A stretch of DNA of 20,579 nt from an uncultured Sediminibacterium sp. (GCA_937907555.1 CALEST010000135.1:1-20579); one strand, 5' to 3'. Positions 7,589-15,455 are shown, counted from the stretch's first letter. Numbers and translations are program-made. Notes: generated from the letters alone by a model not told the origin.

Positions 7589-8488
7589 TTATTGAAATCC
7601 CGGATGAAATCGTTGAAGCGTATCTCTTAAGTAGTTATTGTCGAGGTGGGTGTAAATTTCAGTAGTGGTAATACTTTCATGCCCCAGCATTTCCTGAACG
7701 GCTCTTAAGTCGGCACCGCCTTCCACCAGGTGAGTGGCAAAAGAATGACGAAAAGTATGTGGCGAAATGCTTTTTGTAATTCCTGCTTTCAGGGCCAGGT
7801 TTTTAATGATGTAAAATATCATTACCCTAGATAATCCCTTGCCTCTGTTGTTCAGAAACAGGTAATCTTCATAACCAGGTTGAATGGGCTGATGTACCCT
7901 TACCTGGTCCTTGTATATTTTAATACATTTTATAGCAGAACTCCCAATGGGTATTAATCTTTCTTTGTTTCCTTTCCCAATCACTTTAATGAATTCTACA
8001 TCCAGATAAAGTCCGGATATTTTTAACCCTACCACTTCGCTAACCCTTAAACCGCAGCTGTACATGGTTTCTAAAATCGCTTTGTTTCTGGTTCCTTCCG
8101 GGGTACTTAAGTCAATCTGTTGAATGATGCTTTCAATTTCATTGAAGTGCAACGTATCTGGTAATTTTCTTTTTGCTTTAGGAACAGTAAGCAATACGGA
8201 TGGGTCACTGGCGCATATCTGTTCTATAATGCAGTATTTAAAGAAACTGCGAATGCCCGATATAATTCTGGATTGTGAGCTGGCTGTCATACCCAGTTGA
8301 TTGATCCACTGTATAAATGCCTGCAGGTCTTTTAAAACAATATCTGATGGGGCTTTTGGTTGTTCTAAAGTAGACAAGAAGCTGGTTAGCATTTCAATGT
8401 CATGCAGGTAGGCTTCTACGGAATGTTCACTCAGTGATTTCTCCAGTTGCAGATAAGCTTTAAATCCTTTTTTATACGCTGTCCACAT
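7589..8488 (-). CDS. xerD: Site-specific tyrosine recombinase XerD
   Basis: At 299 residues this is the usual length for XerC/XerD. The N-terminal SAM-like core-binding domain spans about residues 4-90 and the catalytic domain about 110-295. All catalytic residues are visible: R148 in SCGLRVSE, K172 in VIGKGNKERLIP, H244 and R247 in HTFRHSFATHLVEGGADLR, H270 in MLGHESITTTEIYTH, and the nucleophile Y279. The HTFRHSFATHL block and the intact N-domain fit chromosomal XerD rather than a phage or transposon integrase. XerD acts with XerC and FtsK at dif to resolve chromosome dimers. No transposon ends or attachment repeats were seen nearby. The start codon overlaps, in CATG, a possible ATG of the divergent YkgJ gene. 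Confidence 0.9.
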   Translation of the reverse strand: MWTAYKKGFKAYLQLEKSLSEHSVEAYLHDIEMLTSFLSTLEQPKAPSDIVLKDLQAFIQWINQLGMTASSQSRIISGIRSFFKYCIIEQICASDPSVLLTVPKAKRKLPDTLHFNEIESIIQQIDLSTPEGTRNKAILETMYSCGLRVSEVVGLKISGLYLDVEFIKVIGKGNKERLIPIGSSAIKCIKIYKDQVRVHQPIQPGYEDYLFLNNRGKGLSRVMIFYIIKNLALKAGITKSISPHTFRHSFATHLVEGGADLRAVQEMLGHESITTTEIYTHLDNNYLRDTLQRFHPGFQ

Positions 8489-8528
8489 GATTGATAAAGA
8501 TAACAGCTATATCATTATATTCGTGTTT

Positions 8529-9029
8529 ATGTTAGTTAATCTTAGATCCTTTAAGCAGAAAGTACGTCACAACGCCAAAGGCATGAAGAAGTTTTTGGGT
8601 AAGATAGAAAAGAATCCTCCCAAAGGTTTGGATAAAATGGCAGAAAAAGTAGATGCGGAAGTATGGAAGGAAGTGGATTGCCTTAGCTGTGCCAATTGCT
8701 GCAAGTCGATGAGCCCTACATTCAATGCAAAAGATCTCAAAAGAATTGCAGCACACCTTGAAATGTCGGTTGCAGAGTTCAAGGAAAAATGGCTCTATTT
8801 TGAAGAAGAAGATGGTGACTGGATGAATAAAAAACAACCCTGTCAGTTTCTGAATCTCTCGAATAATATGTGCAGTATTTATGAAGTAAGACCCGACGAC
8901 TGTTCAGGTTTCCCACATCTGAAAAAGAAGAAAATGGTGGAATATATTCACGTACACCAACAGAATATTGACTACTGTCCGGCTACTTACAAAATGGTAG
9001 AAAAGTTTCAGGAATTACTCAAGAAGTAG
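8529..9029 (+). CDS. YkgJ-family cysteine cluster protein (first paralogue)
   Basis: This 166-residue cytoplasmic protein carries the CxxCxxCC motif of the YkgJ / zinc- or iron-chelating family (C51, C54, C57, C58) and four further spaced cysteines (C105, C115, C125, C150) in the blocks PCQFL, CSIYEVRPDDC and YCPA. These are expected to bind metal; the reaction or partner is not established. The ATG at 8529 is chosen over the one at 8487, because the latter adds 14 mostly hydrophobic residues unlike the family and overlaps the xerD start codon. The 3' end overlaps the convergent Ycf48-like gene by 15 bp. A paralogue with the same eight-cysteine pattern lies at 12067-12588. Confidence 0.85.
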   Translation: MLVNLRSFKQKVRHNAKGMKKFLGKIEKNPPKGLDKMAEKVDAEVWKEVDCLSCANCCKSMSPTFNAKDLKRIAAHLEMSVAEFKEKWLYFEEEDGDWMNKKQPCQFLNLSNNMCSIYEVRPDDCSGFPHLKKKKMVEYIHVHQQNIDYCPATYKMVEKFQELLKK

Positions 9030-10055
9030 TTTGGCAATTCTGCCACCACCACCTGCTAAAAAAACAGCATTGCCTGTTTTGGCTTTTTGTACCACATGAA
9101 AGCTGAGCCTGCTGATATTGCTCCAGTGCATACCGCCATCCCGGGAAATATCAACCCCTGATGTGCCGCAACTAATTAAAATGTTTTCATTGATATACAC
9201 TACGCTGGATCGATAGCCATGTGGAGGTATAGTAGGTTGAGTAAAACTGATGCTTTTGCCGAACACAACTTTTACGGCATTACCCTCTCTTAAAGTATCT
9301 CTGGCAAAATCTCCCCCCACAATAAATGCAAATTTGCCTGAAGGACTAATGTCTATGGAATTGGCCCCAGTAGATTCCTTTCCCTGTATTAGTGGCAATG
9401 CATATACATCCCGCTGATCCCTTGCATTGATGATTCTGGATGCTTTCCCACCCGTAACCATCCAGGTTCCTGCTTTGAACTGGTTACCTGAAGGTGCCAT
9501 CTGCAGGTTGCTGCCACTGGAGGCAAAAAAAGCTTCGCCTTCCTGTAAAGGAATGGCGTCTTTTACCTGAGATTCCCAACTTTCTCCCTGATTGTTGCTG
9601 ATGGCAAAAAATGCTTTTCCATTAATTGGGTCGCCTATTACCTGGATGGATTTTCCATTTGCATGCATGGCATCTAAAAACATGCCCTTGGTGCTGTCTG
9701 CAAATACGGTATACCAGCTGTTGCCCCCATCTTTTGTCTTTAGTATTATTGCGGGTTCGGCAATGGCCATTATGATAGCAACCTGGTCACTATAGGCTTC
9801 AATATCTCTGAAATCTCTTTTTTCAAACCCCGGAACCTGGATCCACTGAATGTTTTTTCCTCCATCAATTGATTTGCCCACCATGCCGTTGCTGCCACTT
9901 ACCCAGAAAATTTTTTCTGATACCACACTTAATCCCCTCATACTTGTTTTGGTTCCTTGCGTCAGTACTTCAATAGATGGGTTGGTTTGTGCATCCATTC
10001 CAGTAAAGGAATGCACCATTATCGCCAGTAAAAATATTTTTAAATATGAAGTCAT
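9015..10055 (-). CDS. Exported Ycf48/BNR-like beta-propeller protein
   Basis: The 346-residue protein has an N-terminal signal peptide (hydrophobic residues about 5-20, then MDAQ). The mature part is built of beta-propeller repeats with Asp-box-like motifs: SIDGGKNIQW at 62-71, KDGGNSW at 108-114, NNQGESW in the middle, and SRDGGMHW at about 304-311. This is the fold of Ycf48-like photosystem assembly factors and of BNR glycosidases. No sialidase catalytic residues were recognised and the genome type is not photosynthetic, so a scaffold or binding role in the envelope is likelier. It is often labelled an oxidoreductase in databases, for which I see no sequence support. Its end overlaps the upstream YkgJ gene, and its start is divergent from tcdA. 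Confidence 0.8.
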   Translation of the reverse strand: MTSYLKIFLLAIMVHSFTGMDAQTNPSIEVLTQGTKTSMRGLSVVSEKIFWVSGSNGMVGKSIDGGKNIQWIQVPGFEKRDFRDIEAYSDQVAIIMAIAEPAIILKTKDGGNSWYTVFADSTKGMFLDAMHANGKSIQVIGDPINGKAFFAISNNQGESWESQVKDAIPLQEGEAFFASSGSNLQMAPSGNQFKAGTWMVTGGKASRIINARDQRDVYALPLIQGKESTGANSIDISPSGKFAFIVGGDFARDTLREGNAVKVVFGKSISFTQPTIPPHGYRSSVVYINENILISCGTSGVDISRDGGMHWSNISRLSFHVVQKAKTGNAVFLAGGGGRIAKLLLE

Positions 10056-10070
10056 AAGTTCATTTTTGCG

Positions 10071-10122
10071 CTTGTTAAATTACGTAGGTTCAAATTAAAA
10101 GGCTCACGTAAATGTTAACAAG
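10071..10122. repeat. Imperfect inverted repeat in the Ycf48-like/tcdA divergent region
   Basis: CTTGTTAAATTACGT at 10071-10085 faces ACGTAAATGTTAACAAG at 10106-10122. The arms differ by a 2-base insertion and are separated by 20 bp, between the two divergent starts. The arrangement could be a regulator site acting on both genes. Confidence 0.4.
10091..10121 (-). promoter_or_regulatory. Probable promoter of the Ycf48-like gene
   Basis: On the minus strand, TTG at 10121-10119 is followed after 20 bp by TTAATTTG at 10098-10091, one mismatch from TAnnTTTG and 35 bp before the ATG. The TTG lies within one arm of the inverted repeat at 10071-10122. I found no comparably good promoter for tcdA on the other strand. 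Confidence 0.4.
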
Positions 10123-10158
10123 TTAAATTAATTTATTCTCAATATAAATTCTGACTAA

Positions 10159-10887
10159 ATGATTCCTTACTGGATGAGCAGAACCCAGTTATTACTGGGA
10201 GATGAACCCATAGAACGCTTGCAAAAGAAACACGTGCTGGTAGTTGGATTAGGTGGAGTAGGTGGTATTTGTGCGGAAATGATTGCAAGGTCAGGTGTGG
10301 GTAAAATGACCATTGTTGATGCAGATACCGTTGACCTTAGTAATACCAACCGACAAATTCCTGCATTGCATTCAACAGCAGGAAAATTAAAGTCGGAAGT
10401 AATGGCAGAGCGATTAAAAGATATTAATCCTGATATTGAATTAATTGTAAAGTCTATTTACATTAAAGATGAAATTACCCATCAGCTCCTGGACGAAGCA
10501 AACTATGATTTTGCAGTGGATTGTATTGATACTTTGTCGCCTAAAGTGTTTTTAATAAAAGCCTGTTTAGACAGAAAAATACCCCTGGTAAGTTCGCTGG
10601 GTGCCGGTGGAAAAGTAGATCCTTCGCAGGTAGTGATAACCGATATATCCAAAACCTATCAATGTAACCTGGCGAGTTATGTACGAAAAAAACTACATAG
10701 TTTCGGAATATATAAAGGTGTTACAGTGGTGTTCAGCGCCGAAAGGGTGGATCAATCGCGCATTATTGAAACAGAAAAAGCTTACCCAAAAAAATCCATC
10801 ATCGGAACCATTTCCTATATGCCAGCCATTTTCGGTTGCATGGCCGCCAGCGTGGTCATCAGGGGCTTGATGATGCAGGAAGATTAA
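10159..10887 (+). CDS. tcdA: tRNA threonylcarbamoyladenosine dehydratase TcdA
   Basis: This 242-residue cytoplasmic protein of the ThiF/MoeB/E1 family catalyses the ATP-dependent cyclisation of t6A to ct6A at position 37 of ANN-decoding tRNAs. The nucleotide-binding motif VVGLGGVGG lies at residues 28-36, followed by the acidic strand and signature VDADTVDLSNTNRQ at 53-66. The SRTQLLLGDEPIERL opening and the conserved CIDTLSPKVFLI block match TcdA (CsdL) rather than ThiF or MoeB, and there is no rhodanese domain or C-terminal zinc CxxC pair. The ATG at 10159 keeps the conserved Trp5 before SRTQLLLG. The stop overlaps the convergent muramidase gene by 4 bp. Confidence 0.92.
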   Translation: MIPYWMSRTQLLLGDEPIERLQKKHVLVVGLGGVGGICAEMIARSGVGKMTIVDADTVDLSNTNRQIPALHSTAGKLKSEVMAERLKDINPDIELIVKSIYIKDEITHQLLDEANYDFAVDCIDTLSPKVFLIKACLDRKIPLVSSLGAGGKVDPSQVVITDISKTYQCNLASYVRKKLHSFGIYKGVTVVFSAERVDQSRIIETEKAYPKKSIIGTISYMPAIFGCMAASVVIRGLMMQED

Positions 10888-12056
10888 TACAGTAAATAGG
10901 GCTGAATGGCTTCGTTCCATCCCTTTGGATTGGTCATTTTTGTACATTGCTGCAGAAATGCCGGCATGGGTAATTCGTATAATTTTTCTGCATTCACAAT
11001 TCCTGTTAGTTTGTCAAGATGATTTATTCCATCCGGGTTAACATAGGTTTTGTATCCAGCCCAGGAAAATTGCTCAGGGTGCATATCTTTTATTATCCTG
11101 ATTAAAACCAAACCAAAGAAGACAGGTTTGAAAGTTTCAGAATCAATCACTTTTAAATGAACCCCATTGCATTGTTCCCCTGCGAATTTGGCATCCTGCG
11201 GAATAAAATGAACAGCTTTGGCTTCCAATTCTTCCCCAAAGAGTTGATTGATTTGTCTGGCCAGTTTTTCGTGCTGTAACCAGGGAGCACCAACGGCTTC
11301 AAAAGAGAAATCGGTGGATCTTCCTTCCGATAGATTGGTAGCTTCCAATAAGCAAAGTCCTGGATATAATAATAAAGATTCGGCCGTTTGAATAGCAGGA
11401 GAAGTAGGAACAAAAGGAATTCCCCAATCGGACTGGAACATCGACCTGCTCCATTGCTGGCAGGGTATTACTGTAAGGTCGGCTTTAATCCCTCTGGTTT
11501 CATTGAAATACAAAGCCAGTTCACCTAAAGTACAACTATGACGTAAAGGAATATTCCATCTGCCGATAAACGAAGTGCAACTATCATCCAGAAACGGGCC
11601 TTCCTGCACATCGGCCAATCCTGATATGGGATTGGGGCGATCCAATACAATCAGGGGTTTCTGATATTTAGCACATACTTCCAGTAAATAACTTAGCGTC
11701 CATAAATAAGTATAAAAACGAACCCCAACATCCGGTACATCAAAAACAAGACAATCCAGTTCTTCCATATCTGTTTGGTCCGGCGCTAATTTTTGTCCAT
11801 ATAAACTGATAACGGGCAAATCGGTTAATTCATCAACACCATTGTGCATGGGGGCGCCATCTGCTCCTTTTACATTCAGGCCGTGTTCAGGGGAAAAAAG
11901 CTTACGAATATTAAAACCAGCTTTCTGCATAACCAGTCTGGTGGGTTCCAATGCGTGGTTAGTGGCTGCTTCATTGGTTACTAATCCAATCCTGCTTTCC
12001 TTCCATTCAATAACAGCTGTTTGCAACAGCTGATCAATTCCAAATAATACAGGCAT
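10884..12056 (-). CDS. namZ: NamZ-like exo-beta-N-acetylmuramidase (DUF1343), apparently cytoplasmic
   Basis: The 390 residues cover the whole DUF1343 family, whose characterised member NamZ releases MurNAc from the non-reducing ends of peptidoglycan fragments. Recognisable blocks are RIGLVTNEAA at 22-31, LFSPEHGL at 53-60, DVPDVGVRFYTY at about 105-116, VLDRPNPISG and NLSEGRSTDFSFE. The start at 12056 leads directly into the domain (FGIDQLL), with no signal peptide. No in-frame upstream ATG exists before the stop of the preceding gene 10 bp away, so a cytoplasmic location is predicted, unlike secreted family members. It is probably co-transcribed with the upstream YkgJ-family gene. Activity on MurNAc fits family knowledge, but whether this copy is active cannot be judged here. 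Confidence 0.83.
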   Translation of the reverse strand: MPVLFGIDQLLQTAVIEWKESRIGLVTNEAATNHALEPTRLVMQKAGFNIRKLFSPEHGLNVKGADGAPMHNGVDELTDLPVISLYGQKLAPDQTDMEELDCLVFDVPDVGVRFYTYLWTLSYLLEVCAKYQKPLIVLDRPNPISGLADVQEGPFLDDSCTSFIGRWNIPLRHSCTLGELALYFNETRGIKADLTVIPCQQWSRSMFQSDWGIPFVPTSPAIQTAESLLLYPGLCLLEATNLSEGRSTDFSFEAVGAPWLQHEKLARQINQLFGEELEAKAVHFIPQDAKFAGEQCNGVHLKVIDSETFKPVFFGLVLIRIIKDMHPEQFSWAGYKTYVNPDGINHLDKLTGIVNAEKLYELPMPAFLQQCTKMTNPKGWNEAIQPYLLY

Positions 12057-12066
12057 ATGAATCAGG

Positions 12067-12588
12067 TTACTGGTCTTTGGTAAATTGCATTTCGTCTTTT
12101 AGTGCTTCCACAACGTTAAATATAATGGGGCAACGGTCATAATGCATGAATGTGGTAAAAATTCTTCTCTTGAAATGTGGCATATGCAATGCCGGAAACT
12201 CCTTGCATCCTTCAAAGCGGTATTCGTAAACAGAACATTTATTATCGGATAGAAAAGGACAGGGCATCCGGTTCATAATCATCAGACCATTACTGCCTTT
12301 TTCTAAATAGGTCTCATCAAAATCAGATCTGGTCATGTTCAGATGTCCGGATAATCGGTCAGCTTCACCCTCGTTAAGGCAAACCATTAAACTTTTACAG
12401 CAATTGCCACAATCTGTACAGGAGATGGTTGGACTAATTAAAGCATCCAGTTCCTGAACTTTGGCATCTATTTCCTCGTCGTTGAATTCTTTGATAAAAG
12501 CACTGAAACGTTCATTTTCCTGCTGATGACTGGCTGCGTATTCGGCCATCATGGTTAAGTTGGTCTGGGGCTGAAAAGGGCTTTTCAT
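12067..12588 (-). CDS. YkgJ-family cysteine cluster protein (second paralogue)
   Basis: The 173-residue protein has CTDCGNCC (C57, C60, C63, C64) and four more cysteines (C110, C118, C128, C153) in PCPFL, CSVYEYRFEGC and RCPI. All eight match the spacing of the paralogue at 8529-9029; an extra Cys at residue 70 is unique to this copy. It is expected to be a cytoplasmic metal-binding protein of unknown role. The ATG at 12588 is chosen over the TTG at 12618, which adds ten residues without family similarity. Its stop lies 10 bp before the NamZ-like gene, suggesting one transcript. Codons 2-5 form one arm of a 12-bp inverted repeat whose partner lies upstream at 12648-12659. Confidence 0.85.
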   Translation of the reverse strand: MKSPFQPQTNLTMMAEYAASHQQENERFSAFIKEFNDEEIDAKVQELDALISPTISCTDCGNCCKSLMVCLNEGEADRLSGHLNMTRSDFDETYLEKGSNGLMIMNRMPCPFLSDNKCSVYEYRFEGCKEFPALHMPHFKRRIFTTFMHYDRCPIIFNVVEALKDEMQFTKDQ

Positions 12589-12659
12589 TGTTGTAAAGGT
12601 AGGATTTGGGCTATACAATCCACCAAAAACAACGATTTATCCACATAAAAAGCCCTTTT
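12574..12659. repeat. 12-bp inverted repeat across the ykgJ2 start
   Basis: AAAAGGGCTTTT at 12574-12585 and AAAAGCCCTTTT at 12648-12659 are exact reverse complements 62 bp apart. The first arm lies in codons 2-5 of the second YkgJ-family gene; the second lies in the intergenic region shared with parE. Confidence 0.5.
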
Positions 12660-12673
12660 GTAGATAATAAAAA

Positions 12674-12703
12674 TTGGGCTGCGATTTGAGGGACTTAGAT
12701 TTG
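12674..12703 (+). promoter_or_regulatory. Bacteroidota-type promoter of the parE-DUF1835-parC-cvfB operon
   Basis: TTG at 12674-12676 is followed after 19 bp by TAGATTTG at 12696-12703, an exact TAnnTTTG match. It lies 31 bp before the parE ATG, leaving a leader of about 25 bases. It is the only good plus-strand promoter seen ahead of the four closely spaced genes. Confidence 0.65.
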
Positions 12704-12734
12704 CCGTTAGCAATATTCGACTTAAACAGGATTT

Positions 12735-14615
12735 ATGGCAGAAGACAAGAATTTGGTAAAATACGACGAGGACAGTATCCGGTCACTCGACTGGAAGGAA
12801 CATATCAGGCTTCGCCCAGGTATGTATATTGGTAAGCTGGGAGATGGCTCTGCTGCAGACGATGGTGTGTATGTATTAATCAAGGAAGTGATTGACAACT
12901 GTATTGATGAATACACCATGGGTCATGGCAAGCAAGTTGAATTGACCATTGAAGGTAAAATGGTTACAGTAAGAGATTATGGCCGGGGGATTCCATTGGG
13001 GAAAGTGGTGGATGTAGTTAGTAAAATTAATACAGGGGCCAAATACGATAGCAAAGCGTTTCAGAAAAGTGTGGGATTGAATGGAGTAGGTACCAAGGCC
13101 GTGAATGCATTGAGTAGTCATTTTTTGGTTACATCTTTCAGAGACGGGAAAGCCAAAACAGCAGAGTTTGAAAAAGGCGTATTGGTAAAAGATCACAAGG
13201 AAACCAAATCGGATGAGCCAAACGGAACCCTTGTACAGTTTACTCCCGACGATACGGTGTTCCGGAATTTTCATTTTATTCATGAGTACCTCGACAATCA
13301 GTTGTGGAACTACTGCTATCTGAATGCAGGTCTTGCCATGCATTTCAATGGTAAGAAATATGTGAGTAAAAACGGATTACTCGATTTATTGCAGCGTAAG
13401 ACCAATCCGGATGAACTGCGTTATCCGATTATTCATTTAAAAGGGGATGATATTGAAATTGCTATCTCGCATAACAACGATTACGGGGAAGATATATTTT
13501 CCTTTGTAAACGGTCAGTATACAACTCAGGGCGGAACCCATCAGCAGGCTTTCAGAGAAGCATACGTGAAAGTAGTAAGGGATTTTTATAAAAAAGATTA
13601 CGATGCTTCAGATATCAGAACCAGTATTGTTGCTGCAGTATCTGTTCGGGTACAGGAACCTGTTTTTGAAAGCCAGACCAAGACTAAGCTGGGCTCACAG
13701 AATGTATCTGAGGGCGGGCAAAGTATGAAGTCTTTTGTGTTAGACTTTTTGGCCAAGGAACTGGATAATTTCCTGCACAGAAACCCGGCTACTGCGGATG
13801 CTTTAAAAAAGCGCATAGAGCAGAATGAAAGAGAGAGAAAAGAACTGGCTGGTATTAAAAAGCTGGCCAATGAAAGAGCTAAGAAAGCCAATCTGCACAA
13901 CAAAAAACTGAGAGATTGCAGGGTTCATTTGAATGATGAATTGCCAGCTAAGAATAAGGAAGCATTTATTGCTTTGCAAAAAGACACGACCATATTTATT
14001 ACCGAGGGGGATAGTGCCAGTGGTAGCATTACCAAGAGTAGAAATGTAGACACACAGGCGGTTTTTAGTTTACGTGGTAAGCCTTTGAATTCATTTGGTG
14101 AAACCAAGAAAGTGGTTTACCAGAACGAAGAATTCAATCTACTGCAACACGCTTTGAATATTGAGGACGGATTGGAGGGGCTGCGATATAACAATATTGT
14201 AATTGCAACCGATGCCGATGTGGACGGAATGCATATCCGTTTATTGCTAATGACTTTCTTCCTGCAATTCTTTCCTGATCTGGTAAAAAAAGGACATGTT
14301 TATATTTTGGAAACACCATTGTTCCGGGTAAGAAATAAGCAGGAGACAATTTATTGTTACGATGAGTCAGAAAAACAGGCAGCAACTGCTAAACTGGGAA
14401 ACAAGCCTGAGATTACCCGATTCAAGGGGCTGGGTGAAATTTCACCAGAGGAATTCGGTCGCTTTATTGGAAGGGACATGCGTCTGCAACCCGTTATTTT
14501 AGAACAGGGAGATCATATTCAGGACTTTCTGGAATACTACATGGGAAAGAATACCATGGAAAGACAAGAGTTCATTATCAATAATCTAAGAGTTGAACTT
14601 GATTTAGTTGACTAA
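12735..14615 (+). CDS. parE: DNA topoisomerase IV subunit B (ParE)
   Basis: The 626-residue ATPase subunit of the type IIA enzyme that decatenates sister chromosomes. The GHKL ATPase domain shows EVIDNCIDE (51-59), DYGRGIP (81-87) and GLNGVGTKAVNALS (114-127). The transducer domain has the catalytic-lysine motif QTKTKLG (314-320). The TOPRIM domain has EGDSASG (424-430), SLRGKPLN (445-452) and DADVDG (493-498), and RFKGLGEI follows near the C-terminus. EGDSASG in place of the common EGDSAGG, and the 626-residue length without a large TOPRIM insertion, fit Bacteroidota ParE rather than GyrB. It is the first gene of the operon with parC. Confidence 0.95.
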   Translation: MAEDKNLVKYDEDSIRSLDWKEHIRLRPGMYIGKLGDGSAADDGVYVLIKEVIDNCIDEYTMGHGKQVELTIEGKMVTVRDYGRGIPLGKVVDVVSKINTGAKYDSKAFQKSVGLNGVGTKAVNALSSHFLVTSFRDGKAKTAEFEKGVLVKDHKETKSDEPNGTLVQFTPDDTVFRNFHFIHEYLDNQLWNYCYLNAGLAMHFNGKKYVSKNGLLDLLQRKTNPDELRYPIIHLKGDDIEIAISHNNDYGEDIFSFVNGQYTTQGGTHQQAFREAYVKVVRDFYKKDYDASDIRTSIVAAVSVRVQEPVFESQTKTKLGSQNVSEGGQSMKSFVLDFLAKELDNFLHRNPATADALKKRIEQNERERKELAGIKKLANERAKKANLHNKKLRDCRVHLNDELPAKNKEAFIALQKDTTIFITEGDSASGSITKSRNVDTQAVFSLRGKPLNSFGETKKVVYQNEEFNLLQHALNIEDGLEGLRYNNIVIATDADVDGMHIRLLLMTFFLQFFPDLVKKGHVYILETPLFRVRNKQETIYCYDESEKQAATAKLGNKPEITRFKGLGEISPEEFGRFIGRDMRLQPVILEQGDHIQDFLEYYMGKNTMERQEFIINNLRVELDLVD

Positions 14616-14628
14616 TAAAAAGGAATAG

Positions 14629-15432
14629 ATGATTCATATAGTATTTGAAGCGGCCAATGTAAAAGTTTTGCAGCAGGCCATGGAACTGGATGAAAGTTTA
14701 CAGGGCGAAGTCCTGGAAATTAAAGACGATTTTGCCGTTGGACCTATTGAGGATATTTATGCAACAGAAGGGTATCAGCAAAGAAGAGACTGGTGGAAAG
14801 AAGTATTGGAAAATTCTCCTTACGAAAATCAACTGGATCTAGTGGATGATAAAATGACTGTGCACCAGCTAGTGAAACAAATGCAGGAAGATGAATCTCA
14901 TGAATTATGGATCTGGATGGGACAAAATGCGCATGATGTTTGTGGCTATTACTGGTTAATGAGTCAGCTGTCTGAATTTGCTGGCAGAATACAGGTATTG
15001 TATTTGAATAACTTACCCTTCTTTAACGAGAAAGGAAATATTTTTTATCCAACTCATTTGCATGAAATACAGCCACGTGAATTTATGAAGGCCAAAAAAC
15101 TGGCCAGGCCAATTACACTAAGTGAATTTGAAGTGGATCCGGATGAGTGGAAGAAAACAATGAGAGAAAATGCATTGGTGCGTTTTTTAGAAGGAGGTAA
15201 AAAGATTGTAGCAAAGGAAGATCAGTTTTTTGATAAATATATTTTGGCGCAGATTGGAAAAGATGCCCAGAAGCTAACCAAAGTTATTTCATCTGCACTA
15301 GGTAAAATGCCGGTTCAGACAGGGGATGCTTTTTTGGTATGGCGACTGCGTAATCTTGCCACAGAAGGAAAAATTGCAATACAGGGAGACTGGTCAAAAG
15401 GCTGGAAGGAAATTACAGTTCAGATAAATTAA
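14629..15432 (+). CDS. DUF1835/DUF3658 domain protein between parE and parC
   Basis: This 267-residue soluble protein has no signal peptide or membrane segment. Residues about 1-125 match DUF1835: IHIVFEAANVKVLQQAM at the start, DDFAVGPI at 33-40, a Trp pair in RRDWWKEVL, and ELWIWMGQNAHDVCGYYWL. The C-terminal part (about 150-265) resembles DUF3658, with an Arg- and Trp-containing segment LVWRLRNLATEGKIAIQG. The function is unknown. It starts 13 bp after parE behind an AAGGA sequence and ends 23 bp before parC, so it is made with both topoisomerase IV subunits. A role linked to topoisomerase IV or to DNA is inference from position only; no catalytic motif was recognised. Confidence 0.83.
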   Translation: MIHIVFEAANVKVLQQAMELDESLQGEVLEIKDDFAVGPIEDIYATEGYQQRRDWWKEVLENSPYENQLDLVDDKMTVHQLVKQMQEDESHELWIWMGQNAHDVCGYYWLMSQLSEFAGRIQVLYLNNLPFFNEKGNIFYPTHLHEIQPREFMKAKKLARPITLSEFEVDPDEWKKTMRENALVRFLEGGKKIVAKEDQFFDKYILAQIGKDAQKLTKVISSALGKMPVQTGDAFLVWRLRNLATEGKIAIQGDWSKGWKEITVQIN

Positions 15433-15455
15433 GTTGGTTGTATTAAGGATAAAGC

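Noticed and set aside
7589..8488. Tyrosine recombinase as the integrase of a mobile element
   Set aside because: It has the XerD length and motifs, the neighbours are housekeeping genes, and no tRNA, attachment repeats or phage genes are present.
8487..8528. Longer start for the first YkgJ gene at the ATG overlapping the xerD start codon
   Set aside because: The added 14 residues do not resemble the family, and the ATG at 8529 gives a normal N-terminus.
9015..10055. Ycf48-like protein as a sign of photosynthesis or as an oxidoreductase
   Set aside because: The gene content is heterotrophic Bacteroidota, and only Asp-box propeller repeats are visible; no redox or chlorophyll-related motif was seen.
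12876..13343. Minus-strand open frame of 155 codons inside parE
   Set aside because: It is entirely antisense to the conserved ATPase domain of parE, with a composition typical of a shadow frame.
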